From NCBI RefSeq assembly GCF_003989135.1, contig NZ_RYZZ01000007.1, forward strand, positions 480,367 to 544,366: a DNA stretch of 64,000 nucleotides, in the 5' to 3' direction. A program made the position numbers and the translations under genes. This DNA comes from Peribacillus cavernae. GTDB lineage: Bacteria > Bacillota > Bacilli > Bacillales > DSM-1321. Shown here one piece after another: positions 50,723 to 61,900 of the stretch; the stretch's first letter is position 1, and every line of letters starts with the position of its first letter. The notes beneath the pieces are model-generated. The model was not told the origin of the DNA and did no database searches. It was given only the letters and a program-made list of their open reading frames with translations.

Positions 50723-51607
50723 ATGTTCCGCAATGTTGCTGAACTAGTTGAATTGGCAGAATCAAAAAACCAAAAGATATCCCAAATCATGATCGAGCAG
50801 GAAATGGAAGTTACAGGTAAAACCGGTGAGGAAATTTTGCGTCAAATGGAAGTGAATCTTGATGTAATGGAACAGGCGGTTGAACGCGGCCTTAAAGGCG
50901 TAAAGTCGCATTCCGGCCTGACAGGCGGAGATGCTGTGCTGCTTCAGGAATATATTAAAAAAGGGAACTTTCTGTCGGGAGAGCTGTTACTGGACGCAGT
51001 CAGTAAAGCTGTTGCTACAAATGAAGTAAACGCAGCAATGGGTACCATTTGCGCCACCCCGACTGCCGGTTCAGCGGGGGTCGTGCCCGGGACATTATTT
51101 GCCGTGCAGCGGAAGCTGAATCCGACCCGTGAACAAAAGATAGAATTTTTATTTACGTCAGGCGCTTTTGGGTTTGTCATCGCAAACAATGCGTCTATTT
51201 CCGGAGCTGCTGGCGGATGCCAGGCCGAGGTTGGCTCTGCTGCAGGGATGGCATCGGCAGCAATTGTTGAAATGGCTGGCGGCACTCCCGCGCAAAGCGC
51301 AGAAGCAATGGCAATCACCCTTAAGAATATGCTTGGCCTAGTTTGCGATCCTGTAGCAGGACTGGTTGAGGTTCCATGTGTGAAACGGAATGCAATGGGT
51401 GCAGCCAATGCGATGGTTGCCGCGGATATGGCTTTAGCGGGAATAACGAGCCGGATTCCGTGTGATGAAGTGATTGGAGCCATGTTCAAGATTGGTCAAT
51501 CCATGCCGTCAGCTTTAAGAGAAACTGCACAGGGAGGGTTAGCGGCAACACCGACGGGCCGGGAATTAGAGGCGAAAATCTTTGGGCTGCCGCTTATGAA
51601 AAAGTGA
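50723..51607 (+). CDS. sdaAA: L-serine dehydratase alpha subunit
   Basis: 294 residues, [4Fe-4S] catalytic subunit. The cluster ligands lie in ISGAAGGCQAEVG, GLVCDPVAG and VEVPCVKRN, the three conserved cysteine sites. SHSGLTGGDA and GTICATPTAGSAG are substrate motifs. GGAGGGAGGAAA precedes the ATG. The stop overlaps the GTG of recG (GTGA). Confidence 0.96.
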   Translation: MFRNVAELVELAESKNQKISQIMIEQEMEVTGKTGEEILRQMEVNLDVMEQAVERGLKGVKSHSGLTGGDAVLLQEYIKKGNFLSGELLLDAVSKAVATNEVNAAMGTICATPTAGSAGVVPGTLFAVQRKLNPTREQKIEFLFTSGAFGFVIANNASISGAAGGCQAEVGSAAGMASAAIVEMAGGTPAQSAEAMAITLKNMLGLVCDPVAGLVEVPCVKRNAMGAANAMVAADMALAGITSRIPCDEVIGAMFKIGQSMPSALRETAQGGLAATPTGRELEAKIFGLPLMKK

Positions 51608-53652
51608 TTTCACATCTAGAGGATCCGATAACTGCAATAAAAGGAATAGGCGGTGAAACAGAAACTTCACTTAATGAAATAAATATTTATACGGTATCCG
51701 ACCTTATGGAACATCTTCCCTACCGCTATGAAGATTATCGGTTGAAAGATTTAGAGACAACCAAGCATGAGGAGAAGGTCACCGTTGAAGGAAAAATTCA
51801 CAGCCAGCCAACATTAGGGTATTTTGGCCGGAAAAAATCGCGGCTCACCTTTAAATTGCTTGTTGGCCGTTATTTAATTACCGTTACCTATTTCAATCAG
51901 CCATACTTGAAAAATAAATTGAACATAAATGATATCGTAACTGTGACAGGCAAATGGGACCGTCACCGCCAGTCGATCAGCGGCAGTGAATGCCAACTCG
52001 GCCCTTATCGGAAAGAAAAAGAATTTGAACCGGTCTATTCAACGCGGGGCAGCCTGACAGTTAAAGGGCTGCGCCGTTTTATAGCCAAAGCTTTTTCGCA
52101 GTACGGAGAGCATATTGAAGAAAACCTGCCTCAGCAAGTGTTGGATAAATACAAGCTGCCGCTGCGTAAAGATGCACTGCGCCGAATGCATTTTCCTCTC
52201 TCTGCAAATGATGTGAAACAGGCGCGGAGACGTTTTGTTTACGAGGAGTTTTTATTCTTTCAGCTCAAAATGCAGGCAATACGAAAAGTCCAAAGAGAAC
52301 AGTCAAGGGGAATTCAGCAGTCATACAAGCTTGATCGTTTGAAGGGATTTATCGAGTCCTTGCCATTTCCATTAACAAATGCCCAGAAAAGGGTGGTTAA
52401 TGAAATCCTGGCTGATATGAAATCACCATACCGTATGAACAGGCTGCTTCAGGGGGATGTAGGCTCCGGGAAAACTGCAGTGGCCGTGATCGCACTGTTC
52501 GCATCTATTTCAGCGGGTTATCAGGGTGCCTTCATGGTACCGACAGAAATCCTCGCAGAGCAGCATGGCGCTTCCCTTCAAGCCATGCTCGACCCTGCTG
52601 GACTCAAAACAGCGCTTCTTACCAGTTCGGTCAAAGGGAAAAAACGCCGTGAATTACTGCATGCTTTACAAGATGGGGAAATTGATATTTTGATTGGGAC
52701 GCATGCGTTAATCCAGGCTGAGGTCAATTTCAACAATTTAGGTCTGGTGATAACCGATGAACAGCACCGCTTTGGCGTGGAACAGCGAAGGGTGCTCCGT
52801 GAAAAAGGGGAAAGTCCCGATGTTCTGTTTATGACTGCGACACCGATTCCCCGTACGCTCGCGATTACAGTATTTGGGGAAATGGATGTTTCCGTAATCG
52901 ATGAAATGCCTGCAGGGAGAAAAACGATCGAAACATTTTGGGCAAAGCATGAGATGCTTGATCGGATCTTAGGATTCGTGGAAAAGGAACTTCGCCAGGG
53001 AAGGCAGGCATATGTCATCTGCCCATTAATCGAAGAATCAGAGAAACTCGATTTACAAAACGTGCTCGATGTCCATGCTGCGATGACCCAGTATTTTGAC
53101 GGGCGTTTCCGAGTAGGGTTGATGCATGGCCGGCTTCCCTCTGACGAGAAAGATGTGGTGATGAAGGAATTCAGTCAAAATGATTTGCAGGTCCTTGTTT
53201 CAACGACTGTTGTCGAGGTAGGCGTAAATGTACCGAACGCAACCGTAATGGTTATTTATGACGCGGAGCGTTTTGGATTGGCCCAGCTCCATCAGCTTCG
53301 CGGCCGCGTAGGAAGAGGAAGTGAACAATCTTACTGTATAATGCTTGCAGACCCAAAATCCGAGCTCGGCAAAGAACGGATGAAGATCATGACCGAAACG
53401 AACGATGGTTTTGTTTTATCTGAAAAAGACCTGGAATTGCGTGGTCCTGGTGACTTCTTCGGCAAAAAGCAGAGCGGCGTTCCCGAATTCAAGGTTGCCG
53501 ACATGGTCCATGATTATCGGGCGCTTGAAGTGGCAAGAGATGATGCAGCAAAGCTGATTGCCTCGGAAAGCTTCTGGAAGGATCCCGAATATCTTTCATT
53601 ACGGAATTATCTCGAACAAACAGGCGTATTGAACGGCGATAAGCTGGACTGA
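51604..53652 (+). CDS. recG: ATP-dependent DNA helicase RecG
   Basis: 682 residues, identical in length to B. subtilis RecG. It remodels stalled forks and branched DNA. The N-terminal wedge/OB domain (about 1-230) includes VTVEGKIHSQPTLGYFGRKK. Helicase motif I is GDVGSGKT, motif II DEQH (ITDEQHRFG), and motif VI QLRGRVGRG; the C-terminal TRG motif region follows. It starts on GTG 51604 with no good Shine-Dalgarno, so translational coupling to sdaAA is likely. Confidence 0.96.
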   Translation: MISHLEDPITAIKGIGGETETSLNEINIYTVSDLMEHLPYRYEDYRLKDLETTKHEEKVTVEGKIHSQPTLGYFGRKKSRLTFKLLVGRYLITVTYFNQPYLKNKLNINDIVTVTGKWDRHRQSISGSECQLGPYRKEKEFEPVYSTRGSLTVKGLRRFIAKAFSQYGEHIEENLPQQVLDKYKLPLRKDALRRMHFPLSANDVKQARRRFVYEEFLFFQLKMQAIRKVQREQSRGIQQSYKLDRLKGFIESLPFPLTNAQKRVVNEILADMKSPYRMNRLLQGDVGSGKTAVAVIALFASISAGYQGAFMVPTEILAEQHGASLQAMLDPAGLKTALLTSSVKGKKRRELLHALQDGEIDILIGTHALIQAEVNFNNLGLVITDEQHRFGVEQRRVLREKGESPDVLFMTATPIPRTLAITVFGEMDVSVIDEMPAGRKTIETFWAKHEMLDRILGFVEKELRQGRQAYVICPLIEESEKLDLQNVLDVHAAMTQYFDGRFRVGLMHGRLPSDEKDVVMKEFSQNDLQVLVSTTVVEVGVNVPNATVMVIYDAERFGLAQLHQLRGRVGRGSEQSYCIMLADPKSELGKERMKIMTETNDGFVLSEKDLELRGPGDFFGKKQSGVPEFKVADMVHDYRALEVARDDAAKLIASESFWKDPEYLSLRNYLEQTGVLNGDKLD

Positions 53653-53662
53653 TGTGTATTCC

Positions 53663-54075
53663 AAGATTTATGAGCCATTATTGAAATTTATGAGCTATTC
53701 CGTTTACTTATGAGCTATGAAAGGATTCTAGCAACCTTCGCTGCTTCTTTTCATAAAAGTAGGCCTTCAATTATGCATCCATAGTTGTCATTTTCACACT
53801 TATGAGCGATTATCCGGATTTGTGAGCGATTTCTAAGATTTATGAGCCATTATTGAAATTTATGAGCTATTCCGTTTACTTATGAGCTATGAAAGGATTC
53901 TAGCAACCTTCACTGCTTCTTTTCATAAAAAGTAGGCCTTCCATAGCAGTCATTTTCGCATTTATGAGCTATTATCCGGATTTATGAGCGATTATCGAAG
54001 TTTTAGAGCTATTACCAGAGTTTATGAGCTTTGGCCATGATTTTTATGAGTGATGCCTGAGATGTATGAACGGTT
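53663..54075 (+). repeat. Array of ~14 degenerate TTATGAGCnATT units with a 172-bp duplication
   Basis: Units close to TTTATGAGCTATT recur about every 20 bases from just after the recG stop. A block of about 100 bases (from AAGATTTATGAGCC through CTTTTCATAAAA) occurs at 53663 and again at 53835, period 172, nearly identical. There is no long open frame. With copy D it accounts for the 742-base gap between recG and fapR. Confidence 0.8.
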
Positions 54076-54150
54076 ATAGGAAATGTCGGCTATCCTACCC
54101 AATTTGCATGGAAGAAGCCTACATTTTAGCGTACATGTACATTCCTTTTT

Positions 54151-54297
54151 ACAAGGCGCCTTAGCTTTTCTATTGTCAAGCTCCAGCGCCTAGCTCCTTT
54201 GAGGTCATAAGACAATCACAGAAAGAATGCATAGAACGCCTTCTTTCTGCGCTTGGCTTATGCTTGTCGGGGCTGAACCAGGCGCTTCCGCTTTTCT
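54151..54297 (-). repeat. Long copy D of the dispersed repeat, upstream of fapR
   Basis: Direct-repeat ends at 54151-54172 and 54277-54297 (core CTTTTCTA). Arms CAGCGCC/GGCGCTT, CATAAG/CTTATG and a central AGAACGCC/CTTTCT region. The AT-rich flank of copy C is missing. Short subtype. Confidence 0.83.
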
Positions 54298-54340
54298 AGC
54301 AGATTGCGAGATTTTTTCATTCTTGCAATCTGCTTTTGTT
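54298..54340 (+). terminator. Terminator whose right arm overlaps the fapR -35
   Basis: AGCAGATTGC (54298-54307) and GCAATCTGCT (54325-54334), perfect 10-bp stem, then TTTGTT. Confidence 0.78.
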
Positions 54341-54373
54341 ATATATATACTACTATTAGTACCTAGTCATAAT
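54323..54373 (+). promoter_or_regulatory. fapR promoter with FapR operator
   Basis: TTGCAA (54323-54328), 17-base spacer, TATACT (54346-54351). Immediately downstream, ATTAGTACCTAGTCATAAT (54355-54373) matches the known FapR operator (TTAGTACCTRgTCnTAAT), covering the transcription start. FapR bound here would repress its own operon until malonyl-CoA releases it. Confidence 0.88.
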
Positions 54374-54394
54374 AGTACGGATGGTGACCTTCAG

Positions 54395-54958
54395 ATGCGA
54401 AGAAATAAGAAGGAGCGCCAGCACCTGTTGATGGAAACGATTAAGGAAAATCCGTTCATAACAGATGATGAGCTGGCTGGAAGATTCTCGGTGAGTGTTC
54501 AGACAGTCCGGCTTGACCGCCTGGAGCTTTCGATTCCGGAGCTGCGTGAACGTATCAAGAATGTTGCGGAAAAAAAGTTCAGCGATGAAATTCGAGCGCT
54601 TCCGCTCGATGAAGTAATTGGGGAAGTAATTGACATAAATTTAGATGAGAATGCAATCTCTATTTTAGACATAAAAAAGGAACATGTGTTCAAACGGAAC
54701 GGCATTGCCCGGGGGCATCATTTGTTTGCCCAGGCTAACTCTTTAGCTGTTGCCGTCATTAATGATGAGCTGGCGTTGACGGCGAAGGCCCAGATAATAT
54801 TCTCCCGTTCGGTGAAGGAGAATGAAAGGGTTATCGCTAAAGCAAAAGTATTGCAAACCGGCATACATTCGGACCGTACGTTAGTGGAAGTAAACAGCTT
54901 TGTCGGGAATGAACTGGTTTTTAAGGGAGAGTTTGTAATGTTCCGATCCAACCAATAA
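54395..54958 (+). CDS. fapR: FapR, malonyl-CoA-responsive repressor of fatty acid synthesis
   Basis: 187 residues. The DeoR-like helix-turn-helix (1-60; [20 protein letters not shown]) is linked by an amphipathic helix ([16 protein letters not shown]) to a hot-dog-fold effector domain (about 75-187; [17 protein letters not shown]) that binds malonyl-CoA. The ATG at 54395 is chosen by homology; the open frame back to 54227 crosses a terminator, operator and repeat. The ribosome binding site GGTGAC is weak. It is first in an operon with plsX-fabD-fabG. Confidence 0.97.
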   Translation: MRRNKKERQHLLMETIKENPFITDDELAGRFSVSVQTVRLDRLELSIPELRERIKNVAEKKFSDEIRALPLDEVIGEVIDINLDENAISILDIKKEHVFKRNGIARGHHLFAQANSLAVAVINDELALTAKAQIIFSRSVKENERVIAKAKVLQTGIHSDRTLVEVNSFVGNELVFKGEFVMFRSNQ

Positions 54959-54976
54959 GAAAAGCGGAAGCAAAAA
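54957..54976 (+). repeat. Solo repeat end overlapping the fapR stop
   Basis: AAGAAAAGCGGAAGC directly on the TAA stop of fapR, the same junction type as copy B at sigE. Confidence 0.6.
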
Positions 54977-54991
54977 GGATGATGCTAAATA

Positions 54992-55972
54992 ATGAAACTA
55001 GCAATTGATGCGATGGGCGGGGATCACGCGCCAAAGGAAGTCGTGCTTGGGGCAATGAAGGCTGTCAAGGAATTCCCCGACCTCGAGATTTTATTGGTCG
55101 GAAAAGAAAATGAAATTAGCAATCATATGACAAACCGTGAAAAAATCTCCGTGCTGCATACAGAAGAAAAGATCCTGGCAACTGACGAACCGGTTCGTGC
55201 CGTCCGCCGGAAACAGACAGCCTCAATGGTGCTGGCGGCCCAGCAGGTGGCTGATGGCACTGCAGATGCCTGTATTTCTGCCGGAAACACGGGAGCGTTG
55301 ATGGCATCTGGGTTATTCGTGATTGGACGGATCGAAGGAATTGAGCGTCCGGCACTTGCACCGACGCTCCCGACTATTGATGGAAACGGTTTTGTATTAT
55401 TGGATGTCGGAGCTAATGCAGACGCTAAGCCTGAACACTTGCTGCAATTCGCCATTATGGGCTCGATTTATGCCCAAAAGGTAAGAGGGATTGCCAAACC
55501 CCGTGTCGGGCTGTTAAATATCGGCACTGAAGAAAAGAAAGGCAATGAGCTGACAAGACTTGCCTTCGATCTTCTGAGAGAAGCTGACATCCATTTTGTC
55601 GGAAACGTCGAAGCAAGGGATCTGCTCGAAGGCTCTGCAGATGTAGTCGTCACGGACGGGTTTACCGGAAATATGGTGTTAAAGACGATAGAAGGGACTG
55701 CCATGTCCGTTTTCACCATGCTGAAAACGGCATTGATGAGCAATATGAAAAGCAAGCTCGCTGCCGGGATCTTGAAACCGGAGTTAAGAGGCATTAAGAA
55801 CCAAATGGATTATTCCGAGTATGGCGGCGCTGGATTATTCGGTTTGAAGGCACCTGTCATTAAAGCTCATGGTTCCTCGGATACAAATGCATATTTCAAT
55901 GCAATCAGGCAGACGAGGGAAATGGTTCAGCATGATGTTATAAAAAATATTAGTTCGATGATCAAAAATTGA
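54992..55972 (+). CDS. plsX: Phosphate acyltransferase PlsX
   Basis: 326 residues. Peripheral membrane enzyme making acyl-phosphate from acyl-ACP for PlsY. Motifs: [52 protein letters not shown] and [27 protein letters not shown] precedes the ATG. Followed by fabD after 25 bases. Confidence 0.97.
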   Translation: MKLAIDAMGGDHAPKEVVLGAMKAVKEFPDLEILLVGKENEISNHMTNREKISVLHTEEKILATDEPVRAVRRKQTASMVLAAQQVADGTADACISAGNTGALMASGLFVIGRIEGIERPALAPTLPTIDGNGFVLLDVGANADAKPEHLLQFAIMGSIYAQKVRGIAKPRVGLLNIGTEEKKGNELTRLAFDLLREADIHFVGNVEARDLLEGSADVVVTDGFTGNMVLKTIEGTAMSVFTMLKTALMSNMKSKLAAGILKPELRGIKNQMDYSEYGGAGLFGLKAPVIKAHGSSDTNAYFNAIRQTREMVQHDVIKNISSMIKN

Positions 55973-55997
55973 TAACTATCGTTAAGGGAGTGTGCAA

Positions 55998-56945
55998 ATG
56001 GGGAAAGTAGCTTTCGTATTTCCGGGACAGGGTTCGCAAACGACAGGAATGGGCAAAGATTTATACGATAAATCTGAAGCGGCAAAAAAGGCTTTTCGGG
56101 CCGCGGATCAGAAAATTGGCTTTTCGTTATCGGAATTGATCTTTAACGGGCCACAGGAGACACTTACGTTGACAACGAATGCACAGCCTGCCTTATTGAC
56201 GACAAGTTATGTGTTTTTCCAAGCGCTGGAAACCGCAGGCATCAAGCCCGATTATACGGCCGGCCATAGCCTGGGAGAATACTCGGCGTTGGTTGCAGCG
56301 GGTGCGATAAGCTTTGAAGATACTGTCTATACAGTCCGGAAGCGCGGTGAGTTCATGGAAGAAGCCGTGCCAAATGGTCAGGGCTCGATGGCGGCCATCC
56401 TGGGGATGGAGCGCAATCGGTTGAACGAAATTACAAAAGCAGTTACCTCCGGAGGAAACACCGTTCAACTTGCGAATATCAATTGTCCTGGGCAGATTGT
56501 CATTTCCGGAAGTACTGAAGGCGTAAAGGCGGCAAGTGAGCTAGCCCGGGAGAATGGCGCAAAACGCGCGATCCCGCTCGAGGTCAGCGGTCCTTTCCAT
56601 TCCGCGCTAATGAAGCCTGCAGCTTCGCGTCTCCAAGAAGTATTGGAGGAGATTACCATTGTGAAAGCCGGTATTCCTGTCATTTCGAATGTGACCGCTA
56701 AGCCGATGCAAAAACCTGAAGAAATCAAAGAAAAACTCTTGCAGCAGCTTTACTCGCCGGTTTTGTGGGAAGACAGTGTAAAAACGATGTTAACACTTGG
56801 AGTGGACACTTTTGTCGAAGTGGGACCCGGAAAAGTGTTAAGCGGATTGATTAAAAAGATCGATCGTTCGGCTTCTTTATTTTCCGTTGCGGATGCGGAA
56901 AGCCTGACAAAAACCATTGAATCATTAAGGGGGACTGAAGTATGA
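55998..56945 (+). CDS. fabD: Malonyl-CoA:ACP transacylase
   Basis: 315 residues from ATG 55998 (AAGGGAG at 55984-55990; GTG 55992 too close). Loads malonyl groups onto Acp[15 protein letters not shown], the nucleophile elbow [10 protein letters not shown] with Ser91, and [11 protein letters not shown] with the catalytic His are all present. The stop overlaps fabG in a 4-base ATGA. Confidence 0.97.
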   Translation: MGKVAFVFPGQGSQTTGMGKDLYDKSEAAKKAFRAADQKIGFSLSELIFNGPQETLTLTTNAQPALLTTSYVFFQALETAGIKPDYTAGHSLGEYSALVAAGAISFEDTVYTVRKRGEFMEEAVPNGQGSMAAILGMERNRLNEITKAVTSGGNTVQLANINCPGQIVISGSTEGVKAASELARENGAKRAIPLEVSGPFHSALMKPAASRLQEVLEEITIVKAGIPVISNVTAKPMQKPEEIKEKLLQQLYSPVLWEDSVKTMLTLGVDTFVEVGPGKVLSGLIKKIDRSASLFSVADAESLTKTIESLRGTEV

Positions 56946-57685
56946 TACTTAATGGGAAAGCCGCCCTTGTTACTGGCGCATCAAGAGGAATCGGCAGAGA
57001 AATTGCCCTGGAGCTGGCCAGGCAGGGAGCAAATATTGCCGTCAACTATTCCGGGAGTGAAGCGAAGGCCAATGAGGTTGTTACTGAAATCAAAGCCCTG
57101 GGAAGAGAGGCATTCGCCGTTCAATGTAATGTTTCAAATGCAGAATCTGTTACAAATATGGTGAAAAGCGTAATCGAGGAATTCGGATCACTCCAAATTC
57201 TCGTGAATAACGCCGGTATTACACGTGACAACCTCCTGATGCGAATGAAGGAAGAAGAATGGGATGATGTCATCAACACGAACCTAAAAGGTGTTTTCCT
57301 TTGTACGAAAGCCGTTTCCCGGCAAATGATGAAGCAAAGAAGCGGCCGAATCATTAACATTGCTTCGATAGTAGGCATCAGCGGCAATCCGGGACAGGCC
57401 AACTATGTAGCAGCCAAAGCCGGTGTAATCGGCCTCACGAAAACAACAGCGAAGGAACTCGCTTCAAGGGGAATAACCGTAAATGCCGTTGCTCCAGGGT
57501 TTATTTCGACTGATATGACTGACAAGCTTACAGAGGAAGTCAGGGAGGCAATGCTGCAGCAAATTCCGCTTGCCAGATTCGGCGATCCTGCGGATGTTGC
57601 CGGAGTGACTGCATTCCTGGCCTCTGATACAAGCGCCTATATGACCGGCCAAACGCTTCACGTCGACGGCGGAATGGTCATGTAG
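56942..57685 (+). CDS. fabG: 3-oxoacyl-ACP reductase
   Basis: 247-residue short-chain dehydrogenase using NADPH to reduce beta-ketoacyl-ACP. The cofactor motif is TGASRGIG (11-18) with NNAG at 89-92. Catalytic Ser142, Tyr155 and Lys159 are in place ([16 protein letters not shown]). Coupled to fabD. acpP follows with its own promoter. Confidence 0.97.
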   Translation: MILNGKAALVTGASRGIGREIALELARQGANIAVNYSGSEAKANEVVTEIKALGREAFAVQCNVSNAESVTNMVKSVIEEFGSLQILVNNAGITRDNLLMRMKEEEWDDVINTNLKGVFLCTKAVSRQMMKQRSGRIINIASIVGISGNPGQANYVAAKAGVIGLTKTTAKELASRGITVNAVAPGFISTDMTDKLTEEVREAMLQQIPLARFGDPADVAGVTAFLASDTSAYMTGQTLHVDGGMVM

Positions 57686-57739
57686 TCCTTTACTTGCTGA
57701 AACTTTAAAGGCATAATAAAGTCTTCTGTTAACAAAATA

Positions 57740-57768
57740 TTTATTAATTCAGCGAAATACACTATAAT
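57740..57768 (+). promoter_or_regulatory. Probable acpP promoter
   Basis: TATAAT at 57763-57768 is a perfect -10. The -35 at 57740-57745 (TTTATT) is weak. A separate promoter would explain the high expression needed for ACP. Confidence 0.5.
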
Positions 57769-57790
57769 GGCTTGAGGGGAGGTGAATGCA

Positions 57791-58024
57791 GTGGCAGATG
57801 TAGTGGAACGTGTAACAAAAATTGTCGTTGACAGATTAGGTGTTGAAGAATCAGAAGTGAAACTTGAAGCTTCATTCAAAGAAGATCTAGGTGCTGATTC
57901 CCTTGATGTAGTGGAACTTGTTATGGAACTGGAAGACGAGTTCGGAATGGAAATTTCAGATGATGATGCTGAGAAAATCGTCACAGTTGGAGATGCTGTG
58001 AATTACATAAAGAGCACTATGTAA
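57791..58024 (+). CDS. acpP: Acyl carrier protein
   Basis: 77 residues from GTG 57791, five bases after GGAGGTGA (57778-57785). Acidic four-helix carrier with phosphopantetheine attached at Ser37 of [31 protein letters not shown] is the recognition helix for partner enzymes. An in-frame ATG at 57782 lies inside the binding site. Followed by a terminator. Confidence 0.98.
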   Translation: MADVVERVTKIVVDRLGVEESEVKLEASFKEDLGADSLDVVELVMELEDEFGMEISDDDAEKIVTVGDAVNYIKSTM

Positions 58025-58043
58025 TTATATGCATTCAAGGATC

Positions 58044-58076
58044 AAAGCTCCGTTTATTTAAGCGGGGCTTTCTCTT
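58044..58076 (+). terminator. acpP terminator
   Basis: AAAGCTCCG (58044-58052) pairs with CGGGGCTTT (58063-58071), one G-T, then CTCTT. Confidence 0.65.
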
Positions 58077-58153
58077 ATGCCGCGATTTGGGTATGATAAA
58101 ACTAGGGAAAAACCTTATTGAGATTGATTTTTTTAAGACGTACGGAGGGTACT

Positions 58154-58882
58154 ATGCGGAAGAACGGTAATAATTGCAGACAGGGAAACATGGAGCATAA
58201 ATTTAGACAATTTCAGGAAAAGACAGGCTTTCAGTTTCGGAATGAAAAGCTGTTAAAGCAAGCATTTACCCATTCATCTTATGTGAATGAGCATCGCCGC
58301 AAGCCGAATGAGGATAATGAAAGGCTTGAATTTTTAGGAGACGCCGTTTTAGAGCTTACCATTTCTAACTTTTTATTCAGCAAATATCCGATGATGTCGG
58401 AAGGCGAACTGACAAAACTAAGGGCGGCAATCGTCTGCGAGCCTTCGCTTGTTTTCTTTGCAAACTCGCTTTCTTTCGGAGAATTGGTCTTGCTTGGAAA
58501 AGGGGAGGAAATGACAGGCGGAAGAGAACGCCCTGCGTTGCTTGCTGACGTATTCGAAGCTTTCATCGGTGCTTTATATCTAGACTTGGGGCTGGAGACA
58601 GTCCTTCAGTTTTTAGAAAATGTCGTTTTTCCTAAAATAAACGAGGGTGCTTTTTCTCATGTGATGGATTATAAGAGCCAACTGCAGGAATTGGTTCAAA
58701 GGAATGGCGTTGGTGTTCTTGAGTATCGGGTTCTCCAGGAAAAAGGGCCAGCCCATAACCGTGAATTTGTTTTGATTGTTTCTTTAGACGGTAAAATAAT
58801 GGGAACCGGTACCGGAAAATCGAAAAAAGAAGCTGAGCAGCTAGCGGCCCGCCATGCGCTGACTGTGATAAAAGAAAAATAA
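58154..58882 (+). CDS. rnc: Ribonuclease III
   Basis: 242 residues from ATG 58154 (GGAGGG at 58144-58149); ATG 58190 is a possible shorter start and the frame extends back to 58118. Cuts double-stranded RNA, matures rRNA and scRNA. The signature [13 protein letters not shown] is at 56-68, with metal ligands Glu59 and Asp63. A second acidic pair is in [16 protein letters not shown]. The dsRNA-binding domain is at about 168-238. Linked to smc and ftsY as in other Bacilli. Confidence 0.96.
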   Translation: MRKNGNNCRQGNMEHKFRQFQEKTGFQFRNEKLLKQAFTHSSYVNEHRRKPNEDNERLEFLGDAVLELTISNFLFSKYPMMSEGELTKLRAAIVCEPSLVFFANSLSFGELVLLGKGEEMTGGRERPALLADVFEAFIGALYLDLGLETVLQFLENVVFPKINEGAFSHVMDYKSQLQELVQRNGVGVLEYRVLQEKGPAHNREFVLIVSLDGKIMGTGTGKSKKEAEQLAARHALTVIKEK

Positions 58883-58918
58883 AAGCTTATGGAAGTTTGA
58901 AGAAGGGGGAAATGAAGT

Positions 58919-61900
58919 GTGTTCCTCAAACGCTTGGACGTTGTAGGATTTAAATCATTTGCAGAAAAGACTTCTGTTGACTTTGTCCCGGGTGTCACGG
59001 CTGTGGTAGGTCCGAATGGAAGCGGTAAAAGCAATATTACCGATGCAATTCGCTGGGTACTCGGTGAGCAGTCGGCCAAATCGCTGCGCGGAGCCAAGAT
59101 GGAAGATATCATTTTTGCGGGCAGCGATTCGCGCAAGGCCTTAAATTTTGCCGAAGTTTCGCTGACGCTTGATAACGAGACCAATTCTTTACCGATAGAT
59201 TTTCATGAAGTAAGTGTAACCCGCCGCGTTTACCGATCCGGGGAAAGTGAATTCTTTATTAATAATCAGGCGTGCAGGCTGAAGGATATCGTTGATCTAT
59301 TCATAGATTCGGGCCTCGGGCGTGAAGCATTCTCCATCATCAGCCAGGGGAAAGTGGAAGAAATCCTGAGCAGCAAATCCGAAGAAAGGCGGGTCATCTT
59401 CGAAGAAGCGGCTGGCGTCTTAAAATATAAAACGCGGAAGAAAAAGGCGGAAAGCAAGCTCTCGGAAACACAGGAAAATTTAAACCGTGTAAATGACATT
59501 CTTTACGAACTGGAAGGACAGGTTGAACCACTTAAGATTCAATCTTCGCTCGCGAAAGAATTCCTTGAAAAAAAAGATGAGCTTGAGAAAGTTGAAGTGG
59601 CACTCACGGTCCATGAAATTGAAACCCTTCATGAAAAGTGGGAAGCCTTAACAGCAGAATTAGAAAGGCATAGCCTGCAGGAAGAAAAGATGGCTGCTGA
59701 TCTGCAAAAAAAAGAAGTCATCGTAGAAGAAATCCGCGACAAAACCGCGGCGCTCGATAAATCGCTCAGCAAGCTTCAGGAAGTATTGCTTCAGGCCAGT
59801 GAAGAGCTTGAGAAACTGGAAGGGCGTAAAGGAGTTTTAAAAGAGAGGAAGAAAAACGCCAGTCAAAATAAACAACAGCTTGAAAGGTCGATTGAAGAAG
59901 CTGAAAAGCGGATTATCCTTTTAACAGAACAAAAAGAGCAGGAAAAGAGTTCGCTTCTGCTGCTGGAAGCGGAAGTGAAAAAGTGCCAGGAAAGCCTGTC
60001 AGCAAAACAAAAAAGCCTCTCCCTGCTCAATAGGGATCTTGATGAAACAATCGAGACAATGAAAAGCGAATATATTGAATGGCTGAATAAGCAGGCTGCT
60101 GCAAAAAATGAACTTCAATATTTACAACAGCAGCAAAATCTTCAGGAAAACCGGAATACCAGGCTTGATTTGGATAACGCAAAGTTTCTCGCTGAAAGGC
60201 AGCAAACAGAAGAAAAGAAAGCAGACCTGCATGCAGCTCTCGCAGCTGTCAACCATGGATTAGAACAGCAGGTTCAGCTTTATCGAGATGAACAAAAAAA
60301 GTTTGATCATATAAAAACATCTTATCAAAAACAGGAAACGACCCTCTATCAGGCCTATCAGTTTTTGCAGCAGGCTAAGTCGCGCAAGGAAATGCTTGCG
60401 GAAATGGAAGATGATTATGCCGGGTTTTTCCAGGGGGTAAAAGAAGTTTTAAAAGCAAAAAACCGCCTCCTACCCGGGGTGGAAGGCGCTATAGCCGAGT
60501 TGATTTCAGTGTCGAAAGAATACCAGACCGCAATTGAGACTGCCCTTGGCGGATCAATGCAGCATATTGTCATGGATAATGAAGAACACGCGAGACAGGC
60601 AATTGCTTTTTTGAAGAAAAATGGATATGGCCGGGCCACCTTCCTGCCTCTGACTGTGATCAAAGGCCGTGAACTGCCCAGGGCGCATCTTAACTTGATG
60701 AAAAGCCACCCTTCATTTATTGGAAGTGCTGCGGATTTAATTACATACGATGATAAATTTCAGACAATCGCCGCAAGTCTCCTGGGCACGGTAGCCATTA
60801 CGAAGGATTTAAAAGGAGCAAATGAACTCGCGAAACTTGTCCAGCATAAATACAGGTTTGTGACTCTCGGCGGAGATATCGTCAATCCTGGAGGTTCGAT
60901 GACTGGCGGTGCCCTGAAACAGAAGACTTCATCATTGCTATCGAGAAAAGGCGAGCTGGAGGATTTGAAAAAAAAGCTCAGCGGGATGGAAGACAAGACA
61001 AGCATGCTTGAGCAGCATGTAAAACAGCTCAAAAGCGACATGGCAAAGCAGGAGGATAAACTCGAAGAAGCGAGAAAGTCCGGAGAGGCACTTCGCCTGA
61101 AGGAACAATCGATCAAAGGCGATATCCGCGAAGTTGAAATCGAAGAGAGAAACATCAATGATAGACTTCACCTTTATGATTTAGATAAAAAGTCGCTCGT
61201 TGAAGAACAGCTGGAGAAGAAAGTCCGGATTGATAACCTTCAAGAACTTCTCGCAGCCTGCGAAACGGAAATAAAAAAACTTGACCAAGAAATAGAAGAA
61301 CTTACCAAACAAAAACTTTCGCAGCAGTCATCAAGAGAAACGCTTACCGAAGAAACAAATGAGCTGAGAGTAAATTTAGCTTCAAAGCGTGAACAGTTGC
61401 AAAACCAGAAAGATAATTATCACAGACTGGAACGAGAGCAAACTTTTGAATCAGAGAAGGCGTCGGAGTTCAAAGAAGACCTTTCATTGCTTTCGAACGA
61501 AATGTCCGATAGTTCTAGCGGTGAAGAAAAGCTGGAGGAAGCCGCAAAGAAAAAGCTTGAGAGTAAAACAGCGGCAGTGGATTTAATAGCTTCCAAAAGA
61601 AAGGAACGGATGGAGTTCCAGACAGGATTGGAGGCTCTCGAGCTGGAACTTAAAGAATTAAAACGGCAACATAAAGGGATTGCAGGGATTGTAAAAGATG
61701 AGGAAGTAAAATTAAATCGGCTGGATGTCGAACTGGAAAACCGTCTTGACCATTTAAGGGGAGCATACTTTCTGACCTTTGAAGGGGCAAAAGAAAAGCA
61801 CCCGTTGAAGATTCCAGGTGAAGAAGCAAGGAAGAAAGTAAAACTCATCAAGCTTGCTATGGAAGAGCTTGGGACAGTCAACCTCGGAGCAATTGAGGAA

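Noticed and set aside
53663..54075. The ~20-bp array as a CRISPR
   Set aside because: Units are degenerate and spacers are only a few bases long; no cas genes nearby.
54227..54394. N-terminal extension of fapR
   Set aside because: It runs through repeat copy D, a terminator, the promoter and the FapR operator; homologues start at 54395.
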